From JABAAW01 sp965216605 (GTDB taxonomy: Bacteria > Pseudomonadota > Alphaproteobacteria > JABAAW01): a DNA stretch of 64,000 nucleotides. Position 1 is the stretch's first letter, and each line of letters starts with the position of its first letter. This document shows positions 9,062 through 17,398 of the stretch, piece after piece. The DNA is taken from NCBI GenBank assembly GCA_965216605.1, contig CBDCGG010000002.1, positions 1,550,001 through 1,614,000 on the forward strand, in the 5' to 3' direction. Under the pieces are notes generated by a model. It had not been told where the DNA came from and did no database searches. It saw nothing but the letters and a program-made list of their open reading frames with translations. Position numbers and translations under genes: made by a program.

Positions 9062-10366
9062 TCAAGATCCTAACTTACGGCAAAAAACATACATAATATG
9101 AAAAAAATGAACAAAAAAACGATTGACAAAAAACTTCGCTGTATAAAAAGGGTTGCAAAAAAACGCAAAAAATAAATACTTCAAGCCGTGATGAAAACGA
9201 CTCGTGAAAATTAGCGAACGGAAGGAAATTAAATGATTGTTAGAGTGCTTTTTCAAAATTTTAAATATTTCAAAAAACACAACGTAATAACGCAAACTCA
9301 AAACATAGCGTAAATACAAAAAACATGCACGGAATTTTTTCAAACGAAAACATATTATACAGAAAGAAATATAAAAATAAATTTGTTTATCCATGGTCAT
9401 GTTAAAATTGCTCCATAAAGAAATATGATTGAAATTTTTCAACTCAAAATGACGCAAAATGATAACGATACGCAACAAGTAATATAAACGCGCACGAGGA
9501 TTATCAGAGAAAGATGGTGTAAAAACAGCGCTGTCCTGTAGAAACAAAAAACTAGAGATACCACGAAAATGTAAGCTATGCTGATGCGCCAAAGGATGCC
9601 CATCAAGAGGATCCCAAAAACCTCGTCTGCGAAATTCCGAAAAAATAGTAACCGCACAAGTAATAAATATATGAACAGAGCGAGAATATTGTTTGGTGGT
9701 CGAACCAGTATAGTGCCGATAGTAATAAAGCTTCTCTGACAAATTATCTAAAATCGCTCCGTGCAATATCACAAGACGTTGATACAAATCAACATCTTCA
9801 CCAATACGAAATACTTCTCGGTATCCATCTATTGATACAAAGCAAGAACGGCGGCAAACAATCGACGGATGATGAACACAATACTTAAGATTTAAAACAT
9901 CCTTCATAACACGATGCTTGCCAAATGAAAGCGGAATAGACTTTTTAAAATTACGGGCATAGCTATCCGAACAAAAAAAGCCTTCCTCATTTATCGCACG
10001 AATGTGGCAGCCTAAAAGCTGAAGCTCCTGATGCTTATCCAAATAGGAAATTTGTTTCAGCAAGCGGTCCCTATGGCAAAGATCGTCTGAATCCATACGC
10101 GCCACATACTCACCACGAGCAGCACGAAGACCGCGATTCGCCGCCTTCGGAATACCCAAATTTTTTTCCAAAAATATACCTCGCACTCGCGAATCGCGGG
10201 CGCTAAACGAACGAATGATCGAAGCGCTGGAATCCGTCGAACCATCGTCAACAACAATTAACTCTAAGTTTGTATAACTCTGCTGTAAAATAGATTCAAT
10301 TGCTTCGCTCAAAAAGCGCTCGCCGTTGTAAGTCGTCATCAGAACACTAACACGAGGAATAGACAT
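9062..10366 (-). CDS. Family-2 glycosyltransferase
   Basis: The protein has 434 residues. GT2 domain, residues 1-215: RVSVLMTTYNGERFLSEAIE, VVDDGSTDSSASIIRSF, GIPKAANRGLRAARGEYVAR and MDSDDLCHRDRLLKQ. The second half, from about residue 215, contains EFRRRGFWDPLDG and a long Phe/Tyr/Leu-rich region ending in a basic C-terminus; it is shared with the next two genes upstream but not with 6858-9060. The array therefore has two C-terminal types. Several aromatic, hydrophobic stretches suggest contact with the membrane, where a lipid-linked glycan would be extended. Spacing to the upstream gene is one base (TAA-C-ATG). Confidence 0.85.
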   Translation of the reverse strand: MSIPRVSVLMTTYNGERFLSEAIESILQQSYTNLELIVVDDGSTDSSASIIRSFSARDSRVRGIFLEKNLGIPKAANRGLRAARGEYVARMDSDDLCHRDRLLKQISYLDKHQELQLLGCHIRAINEEGFFCSDSYARNFKKSIPLSFGKHRVMKDVLNLKYCVHHPSIVCRRSCFVSIDGYREVFRIGEDVDLYQRLVILHGAILDNLSEKLYYYRHYTGSTTKQYSRSVHIFITCAVTIFSEFRRRGFWDPLDGHPLAHQHSLHFRGISSFLFLQDSAVFTPSFSDNPRARLYYLLRIVIILRHFELKNFNHISLWSNFNMTMDKQIYFYISFCIICFRLKKFRACFLYLRYVLSLRYYVVFFEIFKILKKHSNNHLISFRSLIFTSRFHHGLKYLFFAFFCNPFYTAKFFVNRFFVHFFHIMYVFCRKLGS

Positions 10367-10367
10367 G

Positions 10368-11663
10368 TTAACCCGCCAACTTACGGAAAATTAAAAGTAA
10401 AACACGACAAAAATGAATAAAGAAACGATTGACTAAAAATTTTGTTGTGTGTAAAGGATTGCAAAAAAACGCAAAAAATAAATACTTCAATCCGTAACAC
10501 CAACGATCAGTGAAAATCAAATGACGAAAAGAGCGTAAATAAATATCAGAATAGTCACCAAGAATTTTAAATGCTTCGATGAATAAAACACGATAACGCA
10601 AACTTAAAACATGACGCAAGTACAAAAAACCCATCCGAAACTTTCTTGCACGAAAACACTCAACGCAAAAATAAATGTAAAAACAAACTTGTTTGTTCAA
10701 AGGCAAACCCAAATTAGTCCACAAAGAAATATGATGAAATTCTTTTAAACCAAAACGACGCAAAATAACAACAATACGCAAAAAATAATGCAAACGCGCA
10801 CGAGAAAAAAGCGGCGAAAATACAAGGCAATCTTGTAAAAATAACAAACTAGAAATACCTCGAAAGCGCAAACTTTGACGACACGGCGAAGGAAATACTT
10901 CAAGAGGATCCCAAAAACCTCGCCTACGAAATTCTAAAGAAAGAGCAATCACATGAATTATCAACATACGAAAAGCATGACTAAATCGCTGCGTTGTAGA
11001 ACTCTTGTAGTAACGATAATAATAAAGCTTTTTCGACAAATTATTCAAAACCCCTCCGTGTAAAGCAGCAACCCGACAATACAAATCATCATCCTCGGAC
11101 ATAGGGAGAAATTCTCGATAGCCACCTACTGACAAAAGAGTCGAACGACGACAAACAATCGTCGCATGAAGAACAGGATAGCGACAACAAAAAATATTCT
11201 CCGTAACGCGGTGACTGCCAAAAGAAATAGGAATAGGCTTCATGACACTTAAAGCATACTCAGCAGAGCAGAAAGATCCTTCCTCGTTTATCGCACGATA
11301 ATCACATCCTACGATATGAACTCTCTGATGTTTGTCCAAATAAGAAATTTGTGTTCGTAGACGGTCACGATGGCATAGATCATCTGAATCCATCCGTGCT
11401 ACATACTCGCCTCGAGCAGCACGAAGACCACAATTCGCCGCCTTCGGAATACCCAAATTTTTATCCAAAAATATACCTCGAACGCGTTCATCAGCCGCAC
11501 TAAACGAGCGAATGATAGAGGCACTGGAATCCGTCGAGCCATCGTCGACAACGATTAACTCTAAATCTGTATAACTCTGCTGTAAAATAGATTCAATTGC
11601 TTCGCCCAAAAAACGCTCGCCGTTGTACGTCGTCGTCAAAACGCTAACCCGTGGAGAAGACAT
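10368..11663 (-). CDS. Family-2 glycosyltransferase
   Basis: A 431-residue GT2 enzyme, the closest relative of the 9062-10366 product over its whole length. The catalytic domain (1-215) shows RVSVLTTTYNGERFLGEAIE, VVDDGSTDSSASIIRSF and ARMDSDDLCHRDRLRTQISYL. The middle segment IVCRRSTLLSVGGYREFLPM and the WDPLE motif recur in the 11665-13020 product. The C-terminus is aromatic, hydrophobic and basic. The stop is one base before the downstream ATG, and the start is one base after the upstream stop (TGA-C-ATG). The pair with 9062-10366 is best explained by a tandem duplication that included the junction. Confidence 0.85.
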   Translation of the reverse strand: MSSPRVSVLTTTYNGERFLGEAIESILQQSYTDLELIVVDDGSTDSSASIIRSFSAADERVRGIFLDKNLGIPKAANCGLRAARGEYVARMDSDDLCHRDRLRTQISYLDKHQRVHIVGCDYRAINEEGSFCSAEYALSVMKPIPISFGSHRVTENIFCCRYPVLHATIVCRRSTLLSVGGYREFLPMSEDDDLYCRVAALHGGVLNNLSKKLYYYRYYKSSTTQRFSHAFRMLIIHVIALSLEFRRRGFWDPLEVFPSPCRQSLRFRGISSLLFLQDCLVFSPLFSRARLHYFLRIVVILRRFGLKEFHHISLWTNLGLPLNKQVCFYIYFCVECFRARKFRMGFLYLRHVLSLRYRVLFIEAFKILGDYSDIYLRSFRHLIFTDRWCYGLKYLFFAFFCNPLHTTKFLVNRFFIHFCRVLLLIFRKLAG

Positions 11664-11664
11664 G

Positions 11665-13020
11665 TCAAACCCTCAACTTGCGGAAAAAAACTGGCATAAA
11701 ACGAAAAAAACTAACAAAAGAATACGTGACCAAAAATTTCAACACGAAAAGAGGATTGTAACAAAAGGCAAGCAAAAAATGCTTGGCTCCATAATGCCAA
11801 CGGATGGTGAAAAATAACGAGCGAAACAAAAACAAATGATGTTTAGAACGATGCTCAGTAAATTTAATAAAAACAGATATTAATGAAAAAATTACCGTGA
11901 AAAAATAACGAAACATCGTGAAAAATGAAGCACGGCGACACAAACTAAAAGCGTAACAGAAATACAAAAAACTTGCTTGAAATTTTTTCAAACGAAAACA
12001 TAAAAAACAAAAATAAGAGTAAAAATAAATTTGCTTGTTCATTGTCATCCCCCATTCTTTCCACAGCGAAAAATCACGAAAATTCTTCAAGCCGAAACGA
12101 CGCAAAATGATAACAACACGCAAAAACTCATACAAGCCCTCACGACGGGAATACGGTAAAAAAACAAGGCTATCTTGCAAAAACAACACGCTTGAAACTC
12201 CTTGAAAATGCAATCCTCGATTGTCGGTAGAAGGAGGATTCTCAAGAGGATCCCAAAAGCCTCGCCTGCGGAATTCTGAAGATAGACCGATCACACAAAC
12301 AAGCAAAGCACTCAAACTATGAGCAAAGCGTCGAGTCGTCGAGCTACCGTAGTGACGATAATAATAAAGCTTCGCTGGCAAATTGTCTATAACATTTCCG
12401 TGCATACCTACAACACGAGCATACAAATCGTCGTCTTCGGCGATTAGAAGGAACTCGCGGTATCCGCCTACTGATAAAAGAGTCGAGCGACGACAAACAA
12501 TCGTCGGATGAAGAACGGGATAGTGTACTAACAGAGCACCTTTCGCAACACGTCTTCTGCCTCGTGTGAGGACAAGAGGCTTTCTAATACGTCGAGCGGA
12601 CGCGGCAGAGAGGAACAAGTCTTCTTCGTCTATCGCGCGATAGCGACATCCCAACACATGGATTTCTGCATGCTTGTCCAAGTAGGAGACTTGTTTTTGT
12701 AAGCGATCGCGATGGCACAGATCGTCTGAATCCATACGTGCGATATATTCTCCTCGGCAAAAGCCCAGTCCGTGGTTGAGCGCACGTGTAAAGCCTCGAT
12801 TTTTTGGAAAACGAAAAACACGAATACGCTTGTCCTTCTTTGCGCAAGCGTCTAGCAGTTCTACGCTTTTGTCGGTGGAGCCGTCGTCGACTACGATCAT
12901 CTCGAAGTTTGTGAAGCTTTGAGACAGGATGGATTCGATGGCGGCTTTGAGGAAGCGTTCGCCGTTGTAGTTTGCCATCAGGACGCTGACGCGAGGAAGA
13001 TTTTTTTCTTTGCGCTGCAT
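11665..13020 (-). CDS. Family-2 glycosyltransferase, first gene of the array
   Basis: The open frame extends upstream to 13212, but that part would overlap ald and encode an unrelated 64-residue leader. I choose the ATG at 13020, giving 451 residues (MQRKEKNLPRVSVLMANYNG). The GT2 domain has VVDDGSTDKSVELLDACAKK, which differs from the DSSASIIRSF of its sisters, and ARMDSDDLCHRDRLQKQVSYL. The C-terminal half belongs to the aromatic type with RRRGFWDPLE. As the first gene it probably sets transcription of the array; a candidate promoter lies at 13070-13098. It is divergent from ald. Confidence 0.8.
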   Translation of the reverse strand: MQRKEKNLPRVSVLMANYNGERFLKAAIESILSQSFTNFEMIVVDDGSTDKSVELLDACAKKDKRIRVFRFPKNRGFTRALNHGLGFCRGEYIARMDSDDLCHRDRLQKQVSYLDKHAEIHVLGCRYRAIDEEDLFLSAASARRIRKPLVLTRGRRRVAKGALLVHYPVLHPTIVCRRSTLLSVGGYREFLLIAEDDDLYARVVGMHGNVIDNLPAKLYYYRHYGSSTTRRFAHSLSALLVCVIGLSSEFRRRGFWDPLENPPSTDNRGLHFQGVSSVLFLQDSLVFLPYSRREGLYEFLRVVIILRRFGLKNFRDFSLWKEWGMTMNKQIYFYSYFCFLCFRLKKFQASFLYFCYAFSLCRRASFFTMFRYFFTVIFSLISVFIKFTEHRSKHHLFLFRSLFFTIRWHYGAKHFLLAFCYNPLFVLKFLVTYSFVSFFRFMPVFFRKLRV

Positions 13021-13069
13021 ATTTTTCTTGAAATTTTTTGGAGAGGCAGTAGGATAACTTGCTGGAGCC

Positions 13070-13098
13070 AGCCTAGAGGCAGCGGCTTTTTGTGTCAA
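13070..13098 (-). promoter_or_regulatory. Candidate sigma-70 promoter of the glycosyltransferase array
   Basis: Read on the minus strand, a perfect TTGACA (complement of 13093-13098) is followed by a 17-nt spacer and TAGGCT (complement of 13070-13075). It lies about 50 nt before the first glycosyltransferase start. The -35 box is ideal and the -10 box is poor. Confidence 0.4.
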
Positions 13099-13119
13099 TA
13101 GCGAATAGGGAGAGGGAGT

Positions 13120-14223
13120 ATGCTGATTGGAGTACCCAAGGAGATTAAAACTCACGAGTATCGGGTGGGGCTTGTGCCGGAGAGCGTACGAGACTTGGTC
13201 GAGGGGGGGCATGGTGTATTAGTTGAGAGCGGCGCGGGCAAGGGGATTTTTGCCGACGACGAGCATTACAAGGCGGCGGGCGCGAAGATCGTTTCTACGC
13301 GCGAGGAGATTTTTGAGAAAGCTGACATGGTCGTCAAGGTCAAGGAGCCGCAGATTGAGGAGTGCAAGCTTTTGCGGGAGGGACAGGTATTGTTCACTTA
13401 TCTGCATCTTGCTCCTGATCGGGAGCAGACCGATGCTTTGTGCGCTTCGGGATGCACGGCGATCGCCTACGAGACTGTGACAGACGGGCGGGGGGGCTTG
13501 CCGTTGCTTGCGCCGATGAGCGAGATTGCGGGCAGGATGTCGATACAGGTTGGCGCGCATTGTTTGGAGACGGCGCAGGGGGGACGAGGAGTTTTGTTGG
13601 GCGGAGTGCCGGGGACTTTACCTGCCAAGGTTGTTGTGATTGGCGCGGGGGCATCGGGCAGCAGTGCGGTGAGGATTGCGGCGGGGGTTGGAGCGGATAT
13701 AACGGTATTGGATTTGTCTATTGAGAAGCTGCGCTCGGTTGAAAATATTTTTGCGAACACGGTCAAGACGGCTTATTCTTCGATCGCGGTTTTGGAGAGG
13801 TTGTTGGCGGAGGCGGATTTAGTGATCGGAGCGGTATTAGTTCCGGGGGCGAATGCTCCGAAGGTGATTTCGCGGGCGATGTTGAGGGGGATGAAGCGGG
13901 GTTCTGTTGTTGTGGATATTGCCATCGATCAGGGGGGATGTTTAGAGACGAGCAGGCCTACGACGCATGCCGAGCCGACTTTTATTGAGGAGGATGTGAT
14001 TCACTATTGCGTGACGAACATGCCGGGGGTTGTGGCGCAGAGTAGCAGTTATGCTTTGAACAATGTGACTTTGCCTTATGCGCGTGCTTTGGCGGGCAAG
14101 GGTTGGGAGCGCGCGGTTGCTGAGGATACGGGATTGCGGGATGGGGTGAATGTGAGTGGGGGGAGGGTGACTTATGCGGCGGTTGCGAAGGCTCAGGAGA
14201 GGGAATTTGCTCCCTTGAACTAG
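13120..14223 (+). CDS. ald: Alanine dehydrogenase
   Basis: The 367-residue product has the typical length and start of the family (MLIGVPKEIKTHEYRVGLVP). It catalyses the reversible NAD-dependent deamination of L-alanine to pyruvate and ammonia. The substrate-binding Lys lies in VKVKEP near residue 74 and the catalytic His in TYLHLAPD near 96. The Rossmann motif VVVIGAGASGSSAVRIA lies at about 169-185, followed by an acidic residue in VLDLS. A purine-rich RBS, AGGGAGAGGG, precedes the ATG. It is monocistronic, divergent from the glycosyltransferase array and convergent with ispDF. Relatives such as the transhydrogenase alpha subunit are ruled out by length and the intact catalytic motifs. Confidence 0.95.
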   Translation: MLIGVPKEIKTHEYRVGLVPESVRDLVEGGHGVLVESGAGKGIFADDEHYKAAGAKIVSTREEIFEKADMVVKVKEPQIEECKLLREGQVLFTYLHLAPDREQTDALCASGCTAIAYETVTDGRGGLPLLAPMSEIAGRMSIQVGAHCLETAQGGRGVLLGGVPGTLPAKVVVIGAGASGSSAVRIAAGVGADITVLDLSIEKLRSVENIFANTVKTAYSSIAVLERLLAEADLVIGAVLVPGANAPKVISRAMLRGMKRGSVVVDIAIDQGGCLETSRPTTHAEPTFIEEDVIHYCVTNMPGVVAQSSSYALNNVTLPYARALAGKGWERAVAEDTGLRDGVNVSGGRVTYAAVAKAQEREFAPLN

Positions 14224-14410
14224 GGGTGTGGCGCGGGTGTTGCTTGGAGTTTTTTAATCTTGTAACAGATGGCGGTAGTGTTCCAAAAAACGAGACTCGC
14301 ATATTGACGGAAAACGCAAGACGAGCGAGCCGTAAGGCGAAGTGAGTTTTGCGCATGGGGGGCGTGGGGGGACGAAGTTCCCCGGCAAAAAAAGCACAAT
14401 AGAAAGCCCG
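14224..14410. other. Convergent intergenic region between ald and ispDF
   Basis: No gene is visible. A 9-bp inverted repeat (tattgacgg at 14302-14310 and its complement at 14408-14416) brackets most of the gap, and a small GC hairpin (gggga/tcccc) lies near 14370-14386. Neither is followed by a clear T-run, so I do not call a terminator. Confidence 0.3.
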
Positions 14411-15823
14411 TCAATACAAAAAACGCGCGCTCGCGGTAGCGAAAGCCCCCACCCCCTCTCCCCTCCCCAAAGCCCCCAAGCCCTCCAGCGTCTTCGCCTT
14501 CACACCCACACGCTCTATCGTCAACCTGCACAAAGCCGCCAGCCGCTCGCGCATAGCAACCTTAAATTTTCCCAAGTGCGGCAACTCCAACAAAAGCGTT
14601 ACATCGAGCGATACTAACCCCCCTCCCGCCTCCGCCAAAAGTTCGATCGCACGCACAAGAAAAAGAGCGGAATCCGCATCTCGCCACCGCTCGTCCGAAG
14701 GTGGAAACAAATCGCCAATATCCCCCGCCCCCGCCAACGACAACACAGCATCCGTAAGAGCATGCAACGCAACATCTGCATCCGAATGCCCCTCCAAGGA
14801 AAACAAGGCAGGAACATCAACCCCGCACAAACGCACCGAACTGCCCTCGCATGTTTTGTGTGTATCGAAACCCGTAGCGCTACGATATTCAGGTATGGGA
14901 TGTTCAGGCGTGTGATACTCATGGCTTGTCGTTGTCCTGCCGAGCAAACCTGCGACTCCCTCCAAGAGTCCGACATCCGCACGCCTTGTGATTTTGTGCG
15001 CCCGCACCTCCCCCTCGACCGCCTCGACGAGGCAACCCGCTTGCTCGCACAGCTGCGCCTCGTCCGACACCGTGGCAGAGCATTCGCGCAACAGACGCAA
15101 CAACAATCCACGAGATGCAGCCTGCGGCGTTTGCGCCAAGCGCAAGGTCGCCCTTTCGATCGAGCCGCTCACCTTACCCTGCTCGCAAACCCGCTTGACG
15201 CTATCGACAACAGGCAGCAGCGGCACGACGCAAGCCGAGACAGCACGCTGCCACAAGAATTTGGCTTGTAGAAGAACCCGTGCGATCAGCTCTGCCGAGA
15301 CGAGCGGACGCGCCGCGTCAAAAACCATGACCCAATCGTTGACTTGATCGTTGGCTTGATCGTTGTTGTTTGTCTCCAGTGCTTCCAGTGCTTTTTGCAA
15401 TGAGTCTTGCCTTCGCTCTCCGCCCTCGACGAGGATGAGGTCGGGCAGCGATTTTGAGGCGAGCGCGCTAATTGTTTCAGACGCTCCCGCCGCTCCCGCC
15501 GCTCCCTCCGCTCCCGCCGCTCCCTCCGTTTTCGTGTTGTCTTTTGGCAGAACGAGAACGATGCGTGCGAAGCTTGCGTTTTTCACTCTCTCGCAGAGAT
15601 GCTGCAGGGCGGGCTTGCCAGCGAGGGGAGTAAGCAGCTTGTTCGTTTGGGGTTGTGTTGTTTTGCTGGTCGTCTCTGTTGTCTTAGAGTTACGAAAGCG
15701 CGAGCCTTCTCCTGCGCACAGCAGGACAGCGTCGCAACGAAAGGTAGGGGGAGAAGCCTTGTCTGTGTCCATGTCTATGTCTGTGTCTATGTTTATGTCT
15801 GTGTTCGCGGCATCGTACGGCAT
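14411..15823 (-). CDS. ispDF: Bifunctional IspD/IspF (MEP cytidylyltransferase / MEcPP synthase)
   Basis: This fused enzyme performs two steps of the methylerythritol-phosphate isoprenoid route. I use the ATG at 15823 (470 residues); a TTG start at 15916 is possible. The IspD half shows CDAVLLCAGEGSRF, NKLLTPLAGKP, GGERRQDSLQKAL and FDAARPLVS. The IspF half begins SATGFDTHK (Asp and His zinc ligands) and has GHSDADVALHALTDA and GDIGDLFPPSDERW. The two domains are joined near the GLLGRTTTSHEYH segment. Odd points are an Ala/Gly insertion (GAAGAEGAAGAAGAS) after the first strand of IspD, a repeated NDQANDQVND tract, and an Asp/Ile/Thr-rich leader, all encoded by short tandem repeats. Confidence 0.93.
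   Translation of the reverse strand: MPYDAANTDINIDTDIDMDTDKASPPTFRCDAVLLCAGEGSRFRNSKTTETTSKTTQPQTNKLLTPLAGKPALQHLCERVKNASFARIVLVLPKDNTKTEGAAGAEGAAGAAGASETISALASKSLPDLILVEGGERRQDSLQKALEALETNNNDQANDQVNDWVMVFDAARPLVSAELIARVLLQAKFLWQRAVSACVVPLLPVVDSVKRVCEQGKVSGSIERATLRLAQTPQAASRGLLLRLLRECSATVSDEAQLCEQAGCLVEAVEGEVRAHKITRRADVGLLEGVAGLLGRTTTSHEYHTPEHPIPEYRSATGFDTHKTCEGSSVRLCGVDVPALFSLEGHSDADVALHALTDAVLSLAGAGDIGDLFPPSDERWRDADSALFLVRAIELLAEAGGGLVSLDVTLLLELPHLGKFKVAMRERLAALCRLTIERVGVKAKTLEGLGALGRGEGVGAFATASARFLY
15759..15805. repeat. Short tandem repeat in the ispDF leader
   Basis: Imperfect 6/12-nt units of the type tgtctatgtctg encode an alternating Asp-Ile/Thr/Met stretch just before the IspD domain. 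It stays in frame because the unit length is a multiple of three. Confidence 0.6.
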
Positions 15824-15926
15824 GTTCTTTGCGATGTGTACTATAGAGAACAGAGTTCTGTTGTTTGTCTCTTTTTCAGGGTACCTTGTCCGTAGTATAT
15901 TGTCATGGCATCCCAAGAAACAACTT

Positions 15927-15974
15927 GGGGATAAATTCCCCTCGGGGATAAATTCCCCTTGGGGATAAATTCCT
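15927..15974. repeat. 17-nt tandem repeat, three copies (GGGGATAAATTCCCCTT family)
   Basis: Units start at 15927, 15944 and 15961 with an exact 17-nt period. The core GGGGATAAATTCCCC is an imperfect palindrome (GGGGA / TCCCC arms with a five-base centre). The array lies between the divergent ispDF and trkA genes. The same unit occurs at 33040-33083 and inverted at 34144-34158. Confidence 0.85.
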
Positions 15975-16007
15975 CTTTAGCGAATCTGACGGGTTAGAAG
16001 TAGAACG

Positions 16008-17384
16008 ATGAAGATTGTCATTTGCGGCGCGGGACGCGTGGGCAGTTCGATAGCGCAGTATCTTTCGCGCCAGCAGAACGATGTTGTTTTGCTGGATGTG
16101 GATGCGCAGCGTCTTGTCAACATAGGCGATGTTGCCGATGTCAAGACGGTATTAGGCGATGGCTCTGAGCCCGAAAGCCTTTCCGAGGCAGAAGCCGACA
16201 GCGCCGACATGCTGATCGCTGTCACGGACTCTGATCAGGTCAATATGGTGTGCTGCCAAATGGCGCACTCGCTTTTCAACATACCGATGAAGATCGCGCG
16301 TTTGCGCACCGATAGTTACAACAATCCTCGTTGGGCAAAGATTTTCGGACACGACCATGTTCCGATCGACATTGTTATCTCGCCTTCGCACACGATCGTC
16401 GATGCGATTCACGATCGTCTAGATGCCCCTGGTGCGTTCGATGTCGTGCCGCTGGTGGGCGATCGCGTGCGCGTTATCGGCACGCGATGCTCGGAAGATT
16501 GTCCTTTGGTCTACCAGCCGCTGCGCCAGCTGACGACGCTGTTTCCCGATCTGAAAATGACGATCCTGCTGATCACCCATCAAGGCATGCCGATAGTGCC
16601 GAAGGCGGACGATATGCTCTATCCGCGCGACAGCGTCTATTTCGCCGTCGAAACAGGACACATGATGCGCGCCTTGCAGGCTTTCGGACACGAGTATCGT
16701 CCCAGCAAGCGCGTGCTGATCGTGGGCGGCGGCAACATGGGTTTGATATTAGGACAGAAGATTCGCCAAACCTCGCTGGCGCAGCACACGACGCTCGTCG
16801 AGAACAATCAGCTGCGTGCGCGCAAAATCGCCGAAGCCCTGCCTGATGCAACCGTCATCCAAGGCGACATCATGGAAGCAGAAACGCTGGCAAGCCTCAA
16901 GCCCGAGTCCTTCAATACCGTCGTCTCGCTGACCGACGACGACGAGGTGAATGCTCTGTCGGTCTTGATGCTGAAAAAGCGAGGGGTCGAGCGTGGCATC
17001 AGCGTTATCAGCAAGGGCATCTACAACTCGCTGGTGAGCGAGCTGGGATTGGATGTCATCGTGAATCCTCCCTTGATCACGGTGGCGACGATCTTGCGCC
17101 ATGTGCGCCACGGCAGGATTCAGGCGGTCTATCCGATCCACGAGGGATTCGCCGAACTGTTCGAGGCGACCGCTTTGTCTACCTCGAACATTATCGGCAC
17201 GCCCCTGAAAGATTTCAAGATCAAGTCGGGCATCATCATCGGGGCGATCGTGCGCGGCGGCGAGGTGATCATTCCGCGTCCCGACACCATAGTCGAAGAG
17301 GACGACCGCATCGTTATCCTGGCAGAGCAACGCCTGACGCGCCGTGTCGAGCAGCTGTTCTCTGTCAGTTTAGATTATTTCTAA
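16008..17384 (+). CDS. trkA: Trk potassium uptake system regulatory protein TrkA
   Basis: The 458-residue protein is the peripheral, NAD(H)-binding subunit that gates TrkH/TrkG potassium channels at the inner membrane. It contains two tandem RCK units. The first Rossmann motif is MKIVICGAGRVGSSIAQYL at the very N-terminus with an acidic VLLDVD strand end, and the second is KRVLIVGGGNMGLILGQKI at about 233. Each is followed by a TrkA-C domain (around 140-220 and 370-455). The length is typical. It is followed 14 nt later by a transaminase gene. The trkA-transaminase pair is common in alphaproteobacteria near ntrYX and hfq, but no ntr gene is present here. Confidence 0.95.
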   Translation: MKIVICGAGRVGSSIAQYLSRQQNDVVLLDVDAQRLVNIGDVADVKTVLGDGSEPESLSEAEADSADMLIAVTDSDQVNMVCCQMAHSLFNIPMKIARLRTDSYNNPRWAKIFGHDHVPIDIVISPSHTIVDAIHDRLDAPGAFDVVPLVGDRVRVIGTRCSEDCPLVYQPLRQLTTLFPDLKMTILLITHQGMPIVPKADDMLYPRDSVYFAVETGHMMRALQAFGHEYRPSKRVLIVGGGNMGLILGQKIRQTSLAQHTTLVENNQLRARKIAEALPDATVIQGDIMEAETLASLKPESFNTVVSLTDDDEVNALSVLMLKKRGVERGISVISKGIYNSLVSELGLDVIVNPPLITVATILRHVRHGRIQAVYPIHEGFAELFEATALSTSNIIGTPLKDFKIKSGIIIGAIVRGGEVIIPRPDTIVEEDDRIVILAEQRLTRRVEQLFSVSLDYF

Positions 17385-17398
17385 TACGGAGTGTCGAG

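Noticed and set aside
13021..13212. Extended N-terminus of the first glycosyltransferase
   Set aside because: The extra 64 residues overlap the ald coding start and are unlike any GT2 leader; the internal ATG at 13020 aligns with the starts of the sister proteins.
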